From NCBI GenBank assembly GCA_036768485.1, contig JAVLUZ010000154.1, positions 39,986,851 through 40,050,850 on the forward strand: a DNA stretch of 64,000 bases, written 5' to 3'. Positions 27,046 to 39,484 of this stretch are shown piece by piece. A program made the position numbers and the translations under genes. The notes beneath the pieces are model-generated. The model was not told the origin of the DNA. It ran no database searches and saw nothing but the letters and a program-made list of their open reading frames with translations. Source of the DNA: Mermis nigrescens (taxonomy: Eukaryota > Nematoda > Enoplea > Mermithida > Mermithidae). Every line of letters starts with the position of its first letter. Within the stretch, counting starts at the first letter, position 1.

Positions 27046-30000
27046 ATGGACCCTAGACTTACCAAGAACTAGATCAAAAATCTAGTCATTGGGGAGATAA
27101 CAAAAATGGATAAAAATATACAATTCTGGTAGCCAAGAGCAAGAGAATTTCAAAAATGTCATCAGGTTTTGCGCAAAACTTAAAACCAATTGAAAAAAAC
27201 GTATTTGAACGTTCAAAAATGTGTAAGAAATACGATCTGCAACATGCATAACACATGTTATAAAATCATGAAATCAAGCTTTTCTAATAAAATATAGGTA
27301 AACATGTTTTCTCTTGCTCAATGAAACATGTGTTGCAGTAAAAATAGAGGGTACTGAGAAGCTTGCCACATAAGAATTTATGGCCTTACAGTAAACTGCA
27401 AAATACAGGCAACTAGATCATGAATCTACAGCTCTGTGCAAGTAGGGTTAAGGTTGTAGGATTTCTGAAGGTCTATAGGTTGAATACAGGTGTCTCGCTC
27501 TAGCAACCTGACCAGTGCTAAGTGTAGCCAGTTACTTGAGTAAGCTCCGTAGGTACATAATTGGTCTCTGTCTGGGTAGCTGTATGTACTTAGGTACCCA
27601 CAGAGGCCGCATTACTTACAATTATATATAGTCAGGCTGTATTTGAGGAGGCAGGAGGCGGCTGCTTCCCCACTTGGCCGTAAAAAATTTTGAGAGCTGA
27701 GATAACATAAGGAAAGATGGAAAAATTGACCCTGCCTTTGATGTGACTTCTTCAAATTTTTGGCCTGCATGTAAAGTATTTTCTATTATTTTTGACGTCA
27801 GAACAATGAAGAAAATGGCACTTTTTGATACCTTTTCAGGTAGAAAAATTTTTTTCGAAAAAAGCTTGATTTTTTTCATGTAAATAGAGAGAGCGCATCA
27901 AAGAATGTCAGAAAATGCGGTTTTTGCTAGCTATTCTGATGAGGTTTTTTGAAATAGACCAATTTATGTTGAGTTCACCCTATACATGCCTATAGGGGGT
28001 TCAGGTGGGAATTATCCCTAAAGTATCAGTTGGTCAGGTACTGTCCAGCAATTTTGAGATGATGGTATGTTCTTAGCATCATTTTTGAGGTCAAAAGCAG
28101 TAAAAACATCAAAATTTTTCTGGCGCTTTGCACTGGATTAGTACATACTTTTTTAGTACTCTTTACTCAGAAAGCGCCCAAAATTAAAAAAAGTTTAGCA
28201 TTTTTTAGTGTTAAAAGTAATATAATGCAGTCAAAATTAACTAAAAAATGCGATATTACAGTTAAAAACGTTTTATAGGCTATTTTGTGGCTATTTTAAC
28301 TATTCTGATCATTTGTACAGCAAAAAATTCTGAAATTAGATTGACTGTTTTGAATTTCAGGAATTCCACCCCCTGCCAACCCTACCATGTGCACCTATGC
28401 CACTCTCCTAGAAAAATTTGCACCCGTCGCATAAACTTGTTCACCCTCCAGAATTTATGATTTTTTGGAAGTTTTTAAGATTTTCCTAAAAATTCATAGA
28501 AAATGTGCTTTTTTTGAGAATTTTTAGCTATATATTTGCTCAGCAATGTCTAATTTTTGGCACTTTGCGCTATATACTTGTTATTCAATTTCTTTGATTT
28601 TTTTTCTTTCTTTTAAAATATTTGTACCTTATTGTGCTTTATAAAGATGTCCAAAATGCTAAAAAATGATGTTTTTGACACATACCCATCATTTCTGGGA
28701 CAAAAAAACACTTTTAATTTTACCCTTCTTGAATTCCCATGCTGCACATGTCTGCTTGTAACTAGTGATCATCCAAAGCCCCAGCCCTAGGTATCCCCAG
28801 CCAGGGCAAAATCAGTGTAATTTGTATTTTGTACAGGATGTGATACTGCCAACGTGTTGCTCCAGAAGTACCCTTGAATTCCTGTTTGTGACCATCCACC
28901 ATTTCTATAGCGTTTGATCCAATAAACTATATATGTCTCATTTATTACATCCAATACCTATTCTGCCTAATTGCTACATCTTGGTGATTCTACTATAGGA
29001 TGTTTCTTGCATAATTGTTGTTGCAGCGGAAATAGGTATCATCCTAGCACTTCTCCACCTCTGGGAAAATGTATACTGGTTGGGGCCTCATTTAATTTAC
29101 TGAATACAAAGATAATAAGCATTTATAAAAGAAAGGTAGACATTATTTAAACTTTTTTGTTTTCAATTCTCGAATTTTGAGCAAAATTGTTCCCCAATGC
29201 ACTGGCACTAATGTGGATGCACATAAGTAAGCCTGAGCCCAGGAAATTGTATAATCAAGAACAACCAAGGATTGCTGTTACAATTTGCTTAGGCTTTGGC
29301 TTAGTTATGTGCCGATATGCTTGTGCTTGCACACAGGATAAGCTTGAGATAAATGCGCAGAAATTACAGAGCAAGCTAATTGAGTGGAGCAATTTTGTCC
29401 ATTTATACCTTAGGCTCAGCCTTTGCCCATGTCTGACACCAATCTGAAGCCTCAAACAGTGATCAGGAAGAGATTACCAACAAAAAAGCCAATTAAGCCA
29501 GCAGTTTTTATAATGTGTGTCAGCAGTTTTGAGTGAGTGAGTCAGCAGTTTAGATGAGTGTCAGCAGTTTAGTTTAATGTGCATAAATTTGCATGCATAA
29601 TTGCATATACACATTTTTTGTTAAAAATTACTATCATATTCATTATCAGAGTATCAAAGGTGACTATAATTGATAACTTTTGCACAAAAAACATTGTTCA
29701 ACCATGTTTTTCCAAAGGGTGGAGAGATGTGCTGGGATTATACACGGAAGTAAATAATAGGCCAAAGTTAACTATGTGTCATGTCAAATTCCACATGTCT
29801 TATATGATGCCTGATGTTTATTTTCCTGGAAGTGTAGGAACTCTTACTAAAAATCCCAAAAATGTTTGATGAAGATCTTAAAATACACTGTGACCAAAGA
29901 AAAACAGTGCAAAGTATATGTTGTTATGGCAACAGAATTAGCTTTTATTGAACTGCTTAAGTTAGCATTGTTTCAGGTGGGGGATGCATAACAATCTTAT

Positions 30001-31199
30001 CTAGAGCTGTTTTTGTGAGTCAAAGGCTTAATCCATAGAAATTAGAGAATATTTAATATGGCTTAGACAAAATTATTGATTTTTCAATAAATTTGATGTA
30101 ATAGGAAAATATTGGTAAATACTGGGTAAGTTTTCAAAACATGGTTCACGTCATTTTCACTATACAATGAATAATTCTGAGGTTTTTGAACTTCTTTGAA
30201 TGAACTAGAAAGATTCAGAACATGAGACATAGCTTGTTAGAAAGAACATCAAGTTTTATAGCTATTTACTGAAAAAAATTTCGAAATATGTAAGAAACTC
30301 ACAGAATAATAGCTGAAAACATCAAAAGCTACAGTATGACAGCCTTTCTGACAGCCATATTAAACAACTGGAATTCTTCAGTAAATCAGACAAATAGGAT
30401 ATCATTCGAACGAGCTTTTTTGGGCATTCTAAAAATGTGCTTAAATGTTTGAAAATATGAAAAATAGCGCAAGTAAAATGCGTATCTTATGGGGGCAGCC
30501 ATATTGGAAAAAATTGAATTGAAATTGCAGGACGATCTATTCAGAAACACGAAAAACAAAAAGGGGTGAAATTTAGAGCACAAAAATATCTAACCATTTT
30601 GCTATTTTTCGAAATATGAAACTTAACCTGTATACTGTAGTGACCAAGCAAAGTTTGAGCACTTTTTCGAGCCTAGCATACTGTAGACATGAACTAGCTA
30701 TGCTTTTTTTGGCAAAATAGTTTTATTTTAAAATTGCCTATCTAAAACACTTTATTTCATGAAAATCCGTTCAGTGGTTCTTGAGTTCATCTCAAAAACA
30801 TCTCTTCACTGAAATGAGTTATTCGATGGTGAGCAGGTTGGTCAGCTTTGACCGACTGTCAAACTGTAGGCATGTTATAACATGAAACATGGACTAATTT
30901 TTGAGCAAGCTGAATGAATTGTGATCATTTATTGTATTTATTTTTATAACAAATACCAGCGGATCAAAAGTTATACTCATAAATGCACTGCAGCATAAGG
31001 ATAATGTCTTAGGGTGTTAGCATTTGAATGATAGCTTTGCTGTTGAGCGGCTTCAATGCAGCTTTGCCCTGGTGTAATACTTAGAACTCAGAACGTAGGT
31101 CCTAACAAATGAAGTTTCACTTTTGGAAGAAAATCAACTTTAGGAAGAAAGTCTTTGTGTTATAGAATATTTAATATTATGTGCATGCCTATTATAAGC
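27046..31199. other. 4-kb intergenic stretch without recognisable genes
   Basis: AT-rich with scattered short ORFs (27622-27879, 29187-29447, 29579-29869, 30386-30583) that show no domain. At 29495-29580 there is a small copy of the GTCAGCAGTTTAG minisatellite also found at 38930 and 41700. About 28130-28390 shares a loose phrase set (TTTTTAGTGTTAAAAGTAATATAATGCAGTC) with 52530-52600 in inverted order. Confidence 0.55.
29495..29580. repeat. GAGTCAGCAGTTTAG minisatellite, short copy
   Basis: Three to four imperfect ~24-bp units of the form GTCAGCAGTTTAGATGAGT. The family recurs at 38930-39005 and 41690-41850. Confidence 0.7.
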
Positions 31200-32171
31200 A
31201 TATAGGATATCATCTACTCTTTGCAAAGGGTATGCATCCTTTTTTGTTATTGTCTATGCATAGTCTATATCCTCCTCCTTTTTTTGAACAAGGACAACAT
31301 TTGTTGCCTATGAGGATCAGTTTTGCTGATAATTTTTGGCCTCTAGGGATTTAATTTCTTTGTAAGGATTTCTTTTTCTTGCAGTGATGTGCAGAATGCT
31401 AGTTTGCATACAGGATTGTTATCACTTGTGTTAATAACATGATCTAAAAGAGAAGTTTGTCCTGTATCCCAATCACTTTGTGCATACAATTTAGGGTATA
31501 CAGCTAGTTGTCTTAATTGCTCTTTCTCGTGGTTGTAGGCTATTTGATATTATTGCATGTTTTTCAACCCAAAATGAGGTATCACAATGTATAGTTTGTG
31601 TGCAAAAATTTTCTGCATCAACATTATCATTAACTTGTTCATTGGCAAAACATTTTATGTGACATACTTTTGTTCCACCATTTACTTAGTTTCATAGCAA
31701 TTCAAATTAAAAATCTATACAAGAATATTTCCATCCTAAATTTTGCTCACTATTGATGTAAAATAAACATTACTTCCTATCAGTTTTGTGTTAGGTATGA
31801 ATTTTAAATGATAAACGTTCTTGTACTGGATCAGTAGCAGTATACAAATCAAGGTCACAGTTCTTGGTTGCAATTCAGTATTTGCATCTACGACTACAGT
31901 GCCTCACATTAGTGGCAAATTATAGAACAAGGTAGTGCATGGCATGTTGTCTGATTTGAGTTGGTTGAATTGTTTTTCATTATTAAAATAATAATTTTTA
32001 AAGTGGACAAGGGAATCGGGTCCCAAAATTAATGAATTTGTGTCTTTTTTTGTACAAGGGCTTATATGGTTTCTTCCACATCATGGGTCATGATGATTAT
32101 TCAACATTCGCCAATAAGGTCAATAGACTTGCCATTTGCAGCAATTGGCTGTGCTCTGGTTGCCAAGATGT
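31200..32171 (-). pseudogene. decayed RT and connection region, retroelement copy C
   Basis: Around 31520-31230 minus-strand frames preserve the start of RT: KKGGGYRLCID corresponds to KKDGKHRMCIDF of the young element, with preceding HVINTSDNNPV matching HEINTGENPP. Several stops and frameshifts. The interval 31530-32170 fits the protease-RT linker by position but is barely recognisable. Non-functional. Confidence 0.6.
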
Positions 32172-32363
32172 TTATTCCTCCAATTTGCTGTATAATGAAA
32201 AAACTGCCCTAGTATCAATTAAGGCAGTGACTTTAATTTGTTTATTAATTGTCACACAAATATGTGGAGTTTGTATATGAAGGGGCACAGTAATTGAATT
32301 TATAGGTAGAAGCAACTGGTATGTGCTTACTACCAATTGTGTGAAGTTCTGTGGCTTCATCAT
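32172..32363 (-). pseudogene. decayed aspartic protease, copy C
   Basis: PHICVTINKQIKVTALIDTRAVFSL aligns with PHITVLIDQCIQVSALIDSGAVYSL of the young element. The catalytic DSG reads DTR, so it would be inactive. It lies downstream of the copy C env remnant on the same strand, as in the young element. Confidence 0.75.
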
Positions 32364-32426
32364 TTATGGTTTATTGTTTGGTTCTTGATGCTTTCTCATA
32401 TGCATAAGCAATAAAAGAGCTTCCCC

Positions 32427-34101
32427 TCATGACAAAAGACTCATAGAGACTGGCATGAAGTGCTTGTCCCTTGCTTTATATCTATGAAGTGCAAAATATA
32501 CAACCTGGCCTATTCCTGCTAATATTGCATGAAATATCATAGCATTTATTATTAATTGAAGTGGTCCTTTGAGATTATTTTGTCCGCTATTTAAATTTTG
32601 CTGCTCTCCATTAAAAATGTGCTCTAATGGCTCCACCTGCTCCCTTCAAGGTACTGCCAACATACGTGGGCAGCAAGAAATTTCTGGGGAGGTGCAAGAT
32701 TTTTTTGAAGGTCAAAAAATGGCCTTAAAAACGATGGTATGGTGATAAAAACACCATTTTTCGACGTTTCTCATCAAGCACTATCCATTGGCATCAAAAC
32801 ATTGCGAAAAAAGCAAAAAAATTTTCAAAAATTGAATTCTGGGGTATTTTGATTTCTGGGGGTATTTTGGTTTCTAGGGGGTGCATACCCCCAAAGCCCC
32901 CCACGCCCAGGTGTGACTGCCAATTCCTTGGCCCATACTTCAGAGTGTCTCATATACTAAATAGGGTCTTAGAGTTGTGGAGGCAGTATGATTGACTAAT
33001 TTAGACAAAATTGCTCTAAGCTGCTCAGTTCAATAAATATAATTTCTAAAAAACTGAAAATTCGTTCACAACTGGAAAACTTTATCATAAAAAATTTTAG
33101 GACCTACAAATTGAAAACCTTTATAGTCCACTCCCCAGATAATCTCTAGAGGTAATTTGCTGATATGAATAGGACCTATGTAAGTAATCCATTAGCCATC
33201 ATGCTTAAAATGCCAATAGTTTTGTGATTGCAGTCAATTTTTGAGCTAAAATCAGTCACATCATGACTACCTGGCACGACAAACATGATACCATTATCTA
33301 TTTGTAAAGGCAAATATTTGTAGCAAATAATTTCCACTCTATAATGATAAAAATGTGAGTTGCATTGACTCATCTGCATGGCCAGACAGTGAGTGCATTG
33401 CCTGCAAATTCAGCAATGATATAACTTCTTTGCATAAGCGCTCTTGCACTTAAAGTAGTATCAAATCTAAGCATCTGCCACATGATGTGTAAATATCTTT
33501 GTCCTTATCCACAGATTTCATTCCATACATGTCTGAAATTTTCCTGCTCATTTTGCAGAATCTTTATTTTTTTATAATTAGTCTCATGTAAACTGAATCT
33601 TCTGAAAATTGCTTATTATTTTGGACTGCATCTGATTAAAATGAGGGTACATATAATTATGCAATTGAATAACTCATCCATGATACATATTTAACCTGTG
33701 CTTAACTTCAAGACAATTGTCAAACTGGCTTTTGATTTTAAACACGCCATGCAATGCAACTCATCAATAATAAAGTATGTACCACTCATTGTTACAGTAT
33801 ATTGCTCTTTAGCAATGATGGAGCAATGCTTATTAGAGGCTTTTTAATCCCACAGGATTGTGTAATCTGTGGTGGTACAAAAGCCTATGTGGGATTAGCA
33901 AGTACCTACATAACGAAGGTCACATGTGAAAGTTTGCCCATTCCTAGAGCCAAGAGTTCCTCCCTTAAGCAAAAAATATGTGATTTTTTGACAAATATAA
34001 AAACAAAACAACTTAGAATTAATATGTAACATGTTAGTCATAGACCATAAGCCAGTTTTCATCAGCTTTAGCATCTCATTTTGATAAATTCTAGTTTTCA
34101 A
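32427..34101 (-). pseudogene. decayed env-like glycoprotein, copy C
   Basis: Several minus-strand pieces align in order with the young element's env. 34101-33895 resembles the YQNLEFEG..KYSYCC part. 33379-33176 (ICYKYLPLQIDNGIMFVVPG, then DFSSKIDCNHK) matches TCYKYMPVEYEGEIWFVLPG..HFSETVNCLHK. 32636-32427 (NLKGPLQLIINAM, then a hydrophobic run) matches LLKGPMQLVFNLL and the transmembrane segment. Frameshifts and stops separate them. A small transposon (32662-32914) is inserted in the stalk region. The protease remnant follows directly, reproducing the env-then-pol order. Non-functional. Confidence 0.8.
32662..32914. mobile_element. nonautonomous DNA transposon inside copy C env
   Basis: 253-bp copy, ATACGTGGGC to GCCCAGGTGT. 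Flanks tactgccaac (32652-32661) and gactgccaat (32915-32924) agree at 8 of 10. It inserted after copy C had integrated. Confidence 0.8.
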
Positions 34102-34537
34102 AATGAATTGTATAAATGCAGACGCGTCCTATGTCTATGTAATTGACACAGAGACACCTAGGTGTTTACCTTTTGGGGCTTACTCAAGTACTTACAGTAG
34201 TGAAGCCGGCCCCTACATCCCCCTGTACTTAAGCATGGCATATGCTTAGGCATAGAGACTGTGAAATTATAGGCGCAAAGTGCTTGCAATGGGGCATACT
34301 ACTAAACAATAAAGCACAAGAGTATAGGTGTGAATTGCTAAACTTTTTAATGCACAGTTGGTTATTCTGGACAGGCAAAACCAATTCATTTTCATTACCT
34401 CCTACCTAATTTGCATAAGTAGCTAGCAGCGTCCCCCATGCTATTGTTCCAGCCTATTCAAATTTTAGTTCAGATCATCAGCCATGTTGCTTTACTGCAT
34501 GTTGACTTGCAGACAATGAGTCATCATAGGATCTGCT
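34102..34537. other. intergenic stretch
   Basis: No gene recognised. By position the start of copy C env or its gag could lie here, but I see no similarity. Confidence 0.5.
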
Positions 34538-35098
34538 TTGAAAACAAAAACTTATAAAAACCAGAAATTTCTGGTGTTTTCCAGTTTTGCCTGGTCCTTA
34601 GAAAAATCATGCCTAAGAAGGTATAAAAGGAGAGAGCAGGCAAGAATCAGATCATTCTCCAAAATTATTGCTCTTCTGAACATCTTAATTTCACTCTGCG
34701 CTGGCACTGGGCGCTGCATTTTGCAGTGGCAGAGAAGCATGCAGTTATATAAGGTTTTCCTGTTCAAAAATGATAAAGAAATGTTGAATGTTACTTGCAA
34801 AACTGATAGGTACCACCTACAACCTATTTATAATGAAATTTTGGGTTGTATTGTTCTCATAATTGTTCTATCTATTCTAGTGTTTGTGCAAGCTTTGGAG
34901 AAACAGATTAAAAAGTTGCATAGAGATTTAAGTAGCTTGAGGTCAAGTAGAAATGGATCTAGTCAATTGCGTGCAGTGTTCAATGAAGCCCAAATCAAAA
35001 TACCAGCTATGAGATTTGTAATTTTCTGCATAAGAAACCATAGTTTCAATGGAGATATTGCAGATTTTTTGAACCTGCTTGTGAACAGCGGGTTTTGA
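34538..35098 (+). CDS. hypothetical membrane protein ORF, 186 codons
   Basis: Open from 34538 with two hydrophobic segments (ALLNILISLCAGTG at about 45-58 and ILGCIVLIIVLSILVFVQ at about 101-118). The second is followed by a charged, coiled-coil-like stretch (ALEKQIKKLHRDLSSLRSS). No family recognised. At 186 codons in this AT-rich, repeat-laden DNA it is longer than most chance ORFs, and it lies about 0.5 kb upstream of a Polinton-type integrase remnant in the same orientation, so it could be a cargo gene of that element. It could also be chance. Confidence 0.3.
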   Translation: MKTKTYKNQKFLVFSSFAWSLEKSCLRRYKRREQARIRSFSKIIALLNILISLCAGTGRCILQWQRSMQLYKVFLFKNDKEMLNVTCKTDRYHLQPIYNEILGCIVLIIVLSILVFVQALEKQIKKLHRDLSSLRSSRNGSSQLRAVFNEAQIKIPAMRFVIFCIRNHSFNGDIADFLNLLVNSGF

Positions 35099-35589
35099 AG
35101 ATAGGTAAAAAGTCTCCAAGTTTTTCATTTTTACTCCGTGAGAAATGCTCAAGCTAAATTGATGTTATCAAGCAAGATAAGTACATGTTGTACTTTCATT
35201 CAGAAGGATCTCAGCCAAATTTAACAATATAGGCTTTGTTATTGAATGTGATGATTGTATTTTAAAAATTTCTTAAAACAAAAAATTAAAAATTGTAGTC
35301 AAATTTTGCAAAAAGTGTACTAATATTTTTTGCACTGGAATTAAAGGCAAAAACGCTTTATATTTCTATTGAACTATGGAAAAAAATTATTACAATCCTC
35401 AAACAGGGTACATGGGAAAAAATATAATTTTGAAAAGAAATTATATTTTTTTTCTAAAGAGTATAATTGAAACAAGTATGCATGGAGTATACCCATAAAA
35501 ATAAAAGTGCAGCATGGAGTCTCAATGCTTTCTAAGTCATTTTAGATAAAGGTCAAAAACCAGAAAAGGTGCAAAGTGATGCAGGCGCA

Positions 35590-36197
35590 TGATATTTAAA
35601 TGAGCAATTTCAAAGCCATTTTGAAAGAAAATGATATTGATTTCTTCAGAACAAACAGTGGGCCTAAGGCATGCGTAGTCAAGCATTTCAACCGCTCTCT
35701 GAAAGAATGCATGTGGCATTACTTTATGAAACATAACACATATAAGTACATTAATATTTTAGATGATTCAATTAGAGGTTACAATAATACAAAACATTGT
35801 ACAAAAGGCATCAATCCAGCCAATATTAATAGTAACAATCAGTCTCAAATTTTACAAAAGCATTCAAAATTGACAATAAAAATGTATTTTTTAAATTAAA
35901 TGTAGGAGATAAAGTTCACATAAGTAAGGTTAAGAGAACTTTCGAAAAGGAAAAAAAATTAAATGCAATCCCCCAGTTTACACACTGAAGGATCAGATGG
36001 GTGAGAAGTTAGAAAGCATATTATATGAGCGAGAACTACAAAAGGTTAACATTATTGATGAAGTTTACATAGTAGAAAAAGTTTTAAACACTCACAAAAA
36101 AGGAAGAAAAATTGGAATATTCAGTCAAATGGCACAGTTTTCCATAAAAAATTCAACAGTTGGGTTAGTCAACAAATCAACTTATGAATCTATATGA
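35590..36197 (+). pseudogene. Polinton/Maverick-type integrase C-terminal half, decayed
   Basis: Frame 35600-35899 has FRTNSGPKACVVKHFNRSL, then MWHYF and YNNTKHCTKGINPANI, matching the end of the DDE integrase core of transposon-derived proteins of the F54H12.3 type (ERFNRTLK..MW.YF..YNN..H.SI...P). After a frameshift, 35890-35960 reads NVGDKVHISKVKRTFEK, the family's VGD.VRISK.KRTFEKGY block. Then 35997-36197 reads YERELQKV and DEVYIVEKVL, the start of a chromodomain-like tail whose KW..F motif needs another frame. The catalytic N-terminal half is not seen. Non-functional. Confidence 0.7.
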
Positions 36198-37150
36198 GAA
36201 ACTTCCCAATAAAAGTATGCATTGTTAAAAATGTGCTCAGAACAAGGTTACTGATGCTAAACATAGTATCATCTCAGAAAGTAAAAAAGGGATTGAAAAT
36301 TTGAAAATCAACATTTTTGAAATTTTTGCTTAACTGAGTGGTCAAAAAATGGACTCTTCTGCTTCTGGATTTTGTTAAAGGAAGATCAAAGCTCTAATTG
36401 ATCTGTGTGCCCATAAGTTTCCTTTACCCATGTATTCACTGACACTCAAGCTGTGCTATTTTTGTCAAAAAAGCAGCTCAGAACATTACTGCTTCATGAC
36501 AGATTCTGGGTGTATTTATTTTTCAGTACAATTATGCCCCATATGCCAGGAATATAATCAGGCCAGACAGCAGGCAGGATGTACAGTTCTCTAGACATCC
36601 AGCTGCTCCCTTAGACATAGGCAAATACAATCTGGGGGTTCATCCTTGCAAAAAGTGTTTCACTCCCCCTACCCTTACATGTGTAATCATAGGTTGTGAC
36701 AAATTAAAAAATTGGAAAGCTTCATCAATTGACAATATCATGGCAAATGCCACTTTTCAACATTTTTTATCAAACTTCCTAATATTGTTTTAAAATGCAG
36801 AGAATAAAGATTTTCAAAATAAATTTTTGTACTCATTTGCATTTGGACAGGTAAAGATATATATTGTTTGTGCATTCTTCTTTTCTAGACATTATTTTGC
36901 AAATACTGTTGATGCCTGTATCATTCCATTGCTGTTATTTTGACAGATTGTTTTGCAATTTGCTTGATTGTACATACATAGTATATTGACACCATTGATA
37001 ATAATGCTTGACATTTATCAATGAAAAACCAGAGTGAATGAAATAACACTTAAATTATGCTTGTACTTACTATACATGTAATCTGTTTCACATAGAAGCT
37101 TGCATCTTTCATTTAACAATTCTCTGATATTATACTAAAAGTGATTTCCT
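36198..37150. other. intergenic stretch, nothing recognised
   Basis: No ORF with recognisable motifs and no strong repeat noticed. Confidence 0.55.
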
Positions 37151-37480
37151 CTACTGGCATGTAATTGATGCATATTGATCATACATTATCAAGTTGACCA
37201 AAATTCTTAAAAGAAAAAAGAGGAATGTAGTGGGATACAGATTATAATTATTATCCGGTTTAGAAAGATATTCAAGAGTACGTGAGTATATTGAGCAAGT
37301 TGACCTTTTCAGCGACATTATTTCACCCAACTTTTGCATCATATATGTGTTCTATTTTACATTACATTAGGAAAATCTCAAGCTTACTTATCTAAAACAG
37401 ATTATTCTGGTAGGTGTTTCATACACCATGCACACACATCTACTGAACTTTACTGTTGCAAATACAATGGTGTACATTCC
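37151..37480. repeat. dispersed repeat, inverted copy of 56110-56350
   Basis: The reverse complement of 37151-37480 matches 56110-56350 closely, including the translated phrase LGEIMSLKRSTCSIYS on opposite strands and CACTGAAC/TTGCAAATA blocks. A copied 63-codon ORF is shared but has no recognised function. Confidence 0.75.
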
Positions 37481-37493
37481 TTCTAGGTTTTAA

Positions 37494-37600
37494 CATAGTG
37501 TTTTTCGAACTTAGCAAAACTACAACCAAGTTTTTCTAATTTTGTTAAATACAAGGATAGTTTTCAAAAAAGTTCACACAGTGTTTTTCAATTGTGCATT
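37494..37600. repeat. small inverted relative of the 58.4-kb tandem array
   Basis: TTCGAACTTAGCAAAACTAC and AATTTTGTTAAATACAAGGA are near reverse complements of the unit parts TTTTGCTAAGTTTGAAAAAC and TTGTATTTTACAAAATT of the array at 58430-59700. Confidence 0.6.
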
Positions 37601-37925
37601 AAACTGTTCAATTCATTCATTATCTTCATATTATTGCCTATATGTTTGATGTTACAGGTCATTCCTTAGTTGTTTTTGTTATTTTACATGGAAATTTAAC
37701 TATAAATATTAAGGAAGAATAAAATACGACAAATCCAGAATCACAATTTGACATGAAATAGGTAACAATATTGTACTCTTACTCTATCTATGCACTGCAC
37801 CTCAAGGTTACTAAATTGACCCCTCTCACAGCATCTAATTGTGTGCATGTATGGTTGGAGAAGAATAGTTGAATATTGTTTTAATTCTTTCTGAAATATT
37901 GTTTAATGCTTTTATACTCTATACA
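37592..37925. repeat. dispersed direct repeat, copy 1
   Basis: Matches 48412-48751 in the same orientation at high identity (shared TGCATTAAACTGTTCAATTC, ATTTAACTATAAA and GTGTGCATGTATGGTTGG blocks). No coding potential. Confidence 0.8.
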
Positions 37926-38929
37926 AGTATATTTGATCCCTTCTAGACAAATACAATGGTGTACATTCCATTTTAATCCATTTTTGACAAATTTGGATTC
38001 TGATAAAATCTTAATCTATGATTGAGGTGTTTATCTTAAATAGACTATTCAAAAAACCTGTTACAAGTTCATCAGCATAGATTTTTCTAAACTTTTTAGA
38101 ATTAGTTTTATGGGTACCTCTCTGTACCTCCAGATTAACAAAATTAACAAAAATTTGGCTGCAATTAGATATTAGTGGCTGCTGCATGCATTTTTTATTA
38201 TGCTCAAATTCTTATAGCATACTGTACAATATAATTTTGTGTATGGTTATCAGGCACTAAGCCACAGCTGTCAAAATAGTTGCAGGAGTCATGTGTCTCA
38301 AAATTAAAAATGCATGGGTGTCTAATGCAAACCAGCTTGAACAATCAAGTTCATATTCATTATCAATGCAATAGGCTTGCTAAAAATAGGTTGTAATTTA
38401 TGCCCAGGAAAACACCAAGTAAGTTAGACCAACTGCTTGATTGCTTTTTAAAAGGTTAAAGACTTGAATAGTATTCATTTTTAAGCCTATAATCGTATAT
38501 TACATTTCTGTTCTTATCTAACATTACTAAATTATCAAATTCTGCATAAAGAACTACTTCAATATCGGTATTGGAATTTTTTTGGCAAATGATATTTTAA
38601 TGCTAGTTGTACCTTCCCTAATTGAATCCCAATGTCCGCCATCATCTTTGTCTAGAGTCAAATCAAATGTAAAAAGGCACTGACCGTTTTTAAAACCTTT
38701 TTACATTATGCCATTGCCATTATTGTCTTGGGCAATATTGAGTGTCTCAAAAAGCTGATCAAAGCTCTTATGTATTTGTTGTTTTTAAAGTCTTATCTAA
38801 GCGGATGTGAAGAAAAAGTCATGGCACCACAGATTACTTTAACATCGCTTATGCTGTATGATTTAAAATTTAACAGAGATTTGTGTGTCATTAGTGTCAT
38901 TAGTATCAGTGTCAATGACACAGTTCAGA
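37926..38929. other. intergenic stretch, nothing recognised
   Basis: No gene recognised. Confidence 0.5.
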
Positions 38930-39110
38930 ACATGAGTCAAAAGTTTAGACATATGAGTCAGCAGTTTGGACCAAAGTGTCAGTGGTTTAAACCACAAAGA
39001 ACAAAGTATATTCAGGTTATACATTTTTAAATAATTGGCAATTCTTGATGCGATGAAAAGTTTTAAGAGGAGCTTCAGATGCTGCACAACATTTTGAAGA
39101 AGTGTTTCTG
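38930..39110. repeat. minisatellite with shared flank, copy 2
   Basis: ~24-bp units (GAGTCAGCAGTTTGGACC and similar, 38930-39005) followed by a flank (ACCACAAAGAACAAAGTATA.. to TGATGCGATGAAAAGTT) that is also found after the minisatellite at 41840-41945. A repeat family with a minisatellite at one end is likely. Confidence 0.7.
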
Positions 39111-39484
39111 ACCTGCAAATTTTTTAGTGAAATTCTTTGTTAAAAAGTCCAACTTTTAAATGAGCAATTAGGTTCTTTAATTCATTCAATTTGTCTCGTA
39201 AAATATATCTGTCCTCAGATAAGGATTTCCCATTGTTAAACTACTACTGATCAGTATTTGCAATGTGACTATTAAATCATCCTTTTACTTTCTGCTTAAT
39301 ACTTAGCTATTGTAAATGGCTTTTTATCTTTAAGGACTTGAAAAACACAAAAACAATGTGAAGACTGCCTTTTATCACATCTGCCAATCAATACATTGCC
39401 CATAATATTTTTTATGATTTTTTCACATTAGTGTGAGGCATTGTGTGTATTTACATCAATGTAATATGTTAAGGAACTTATAGG

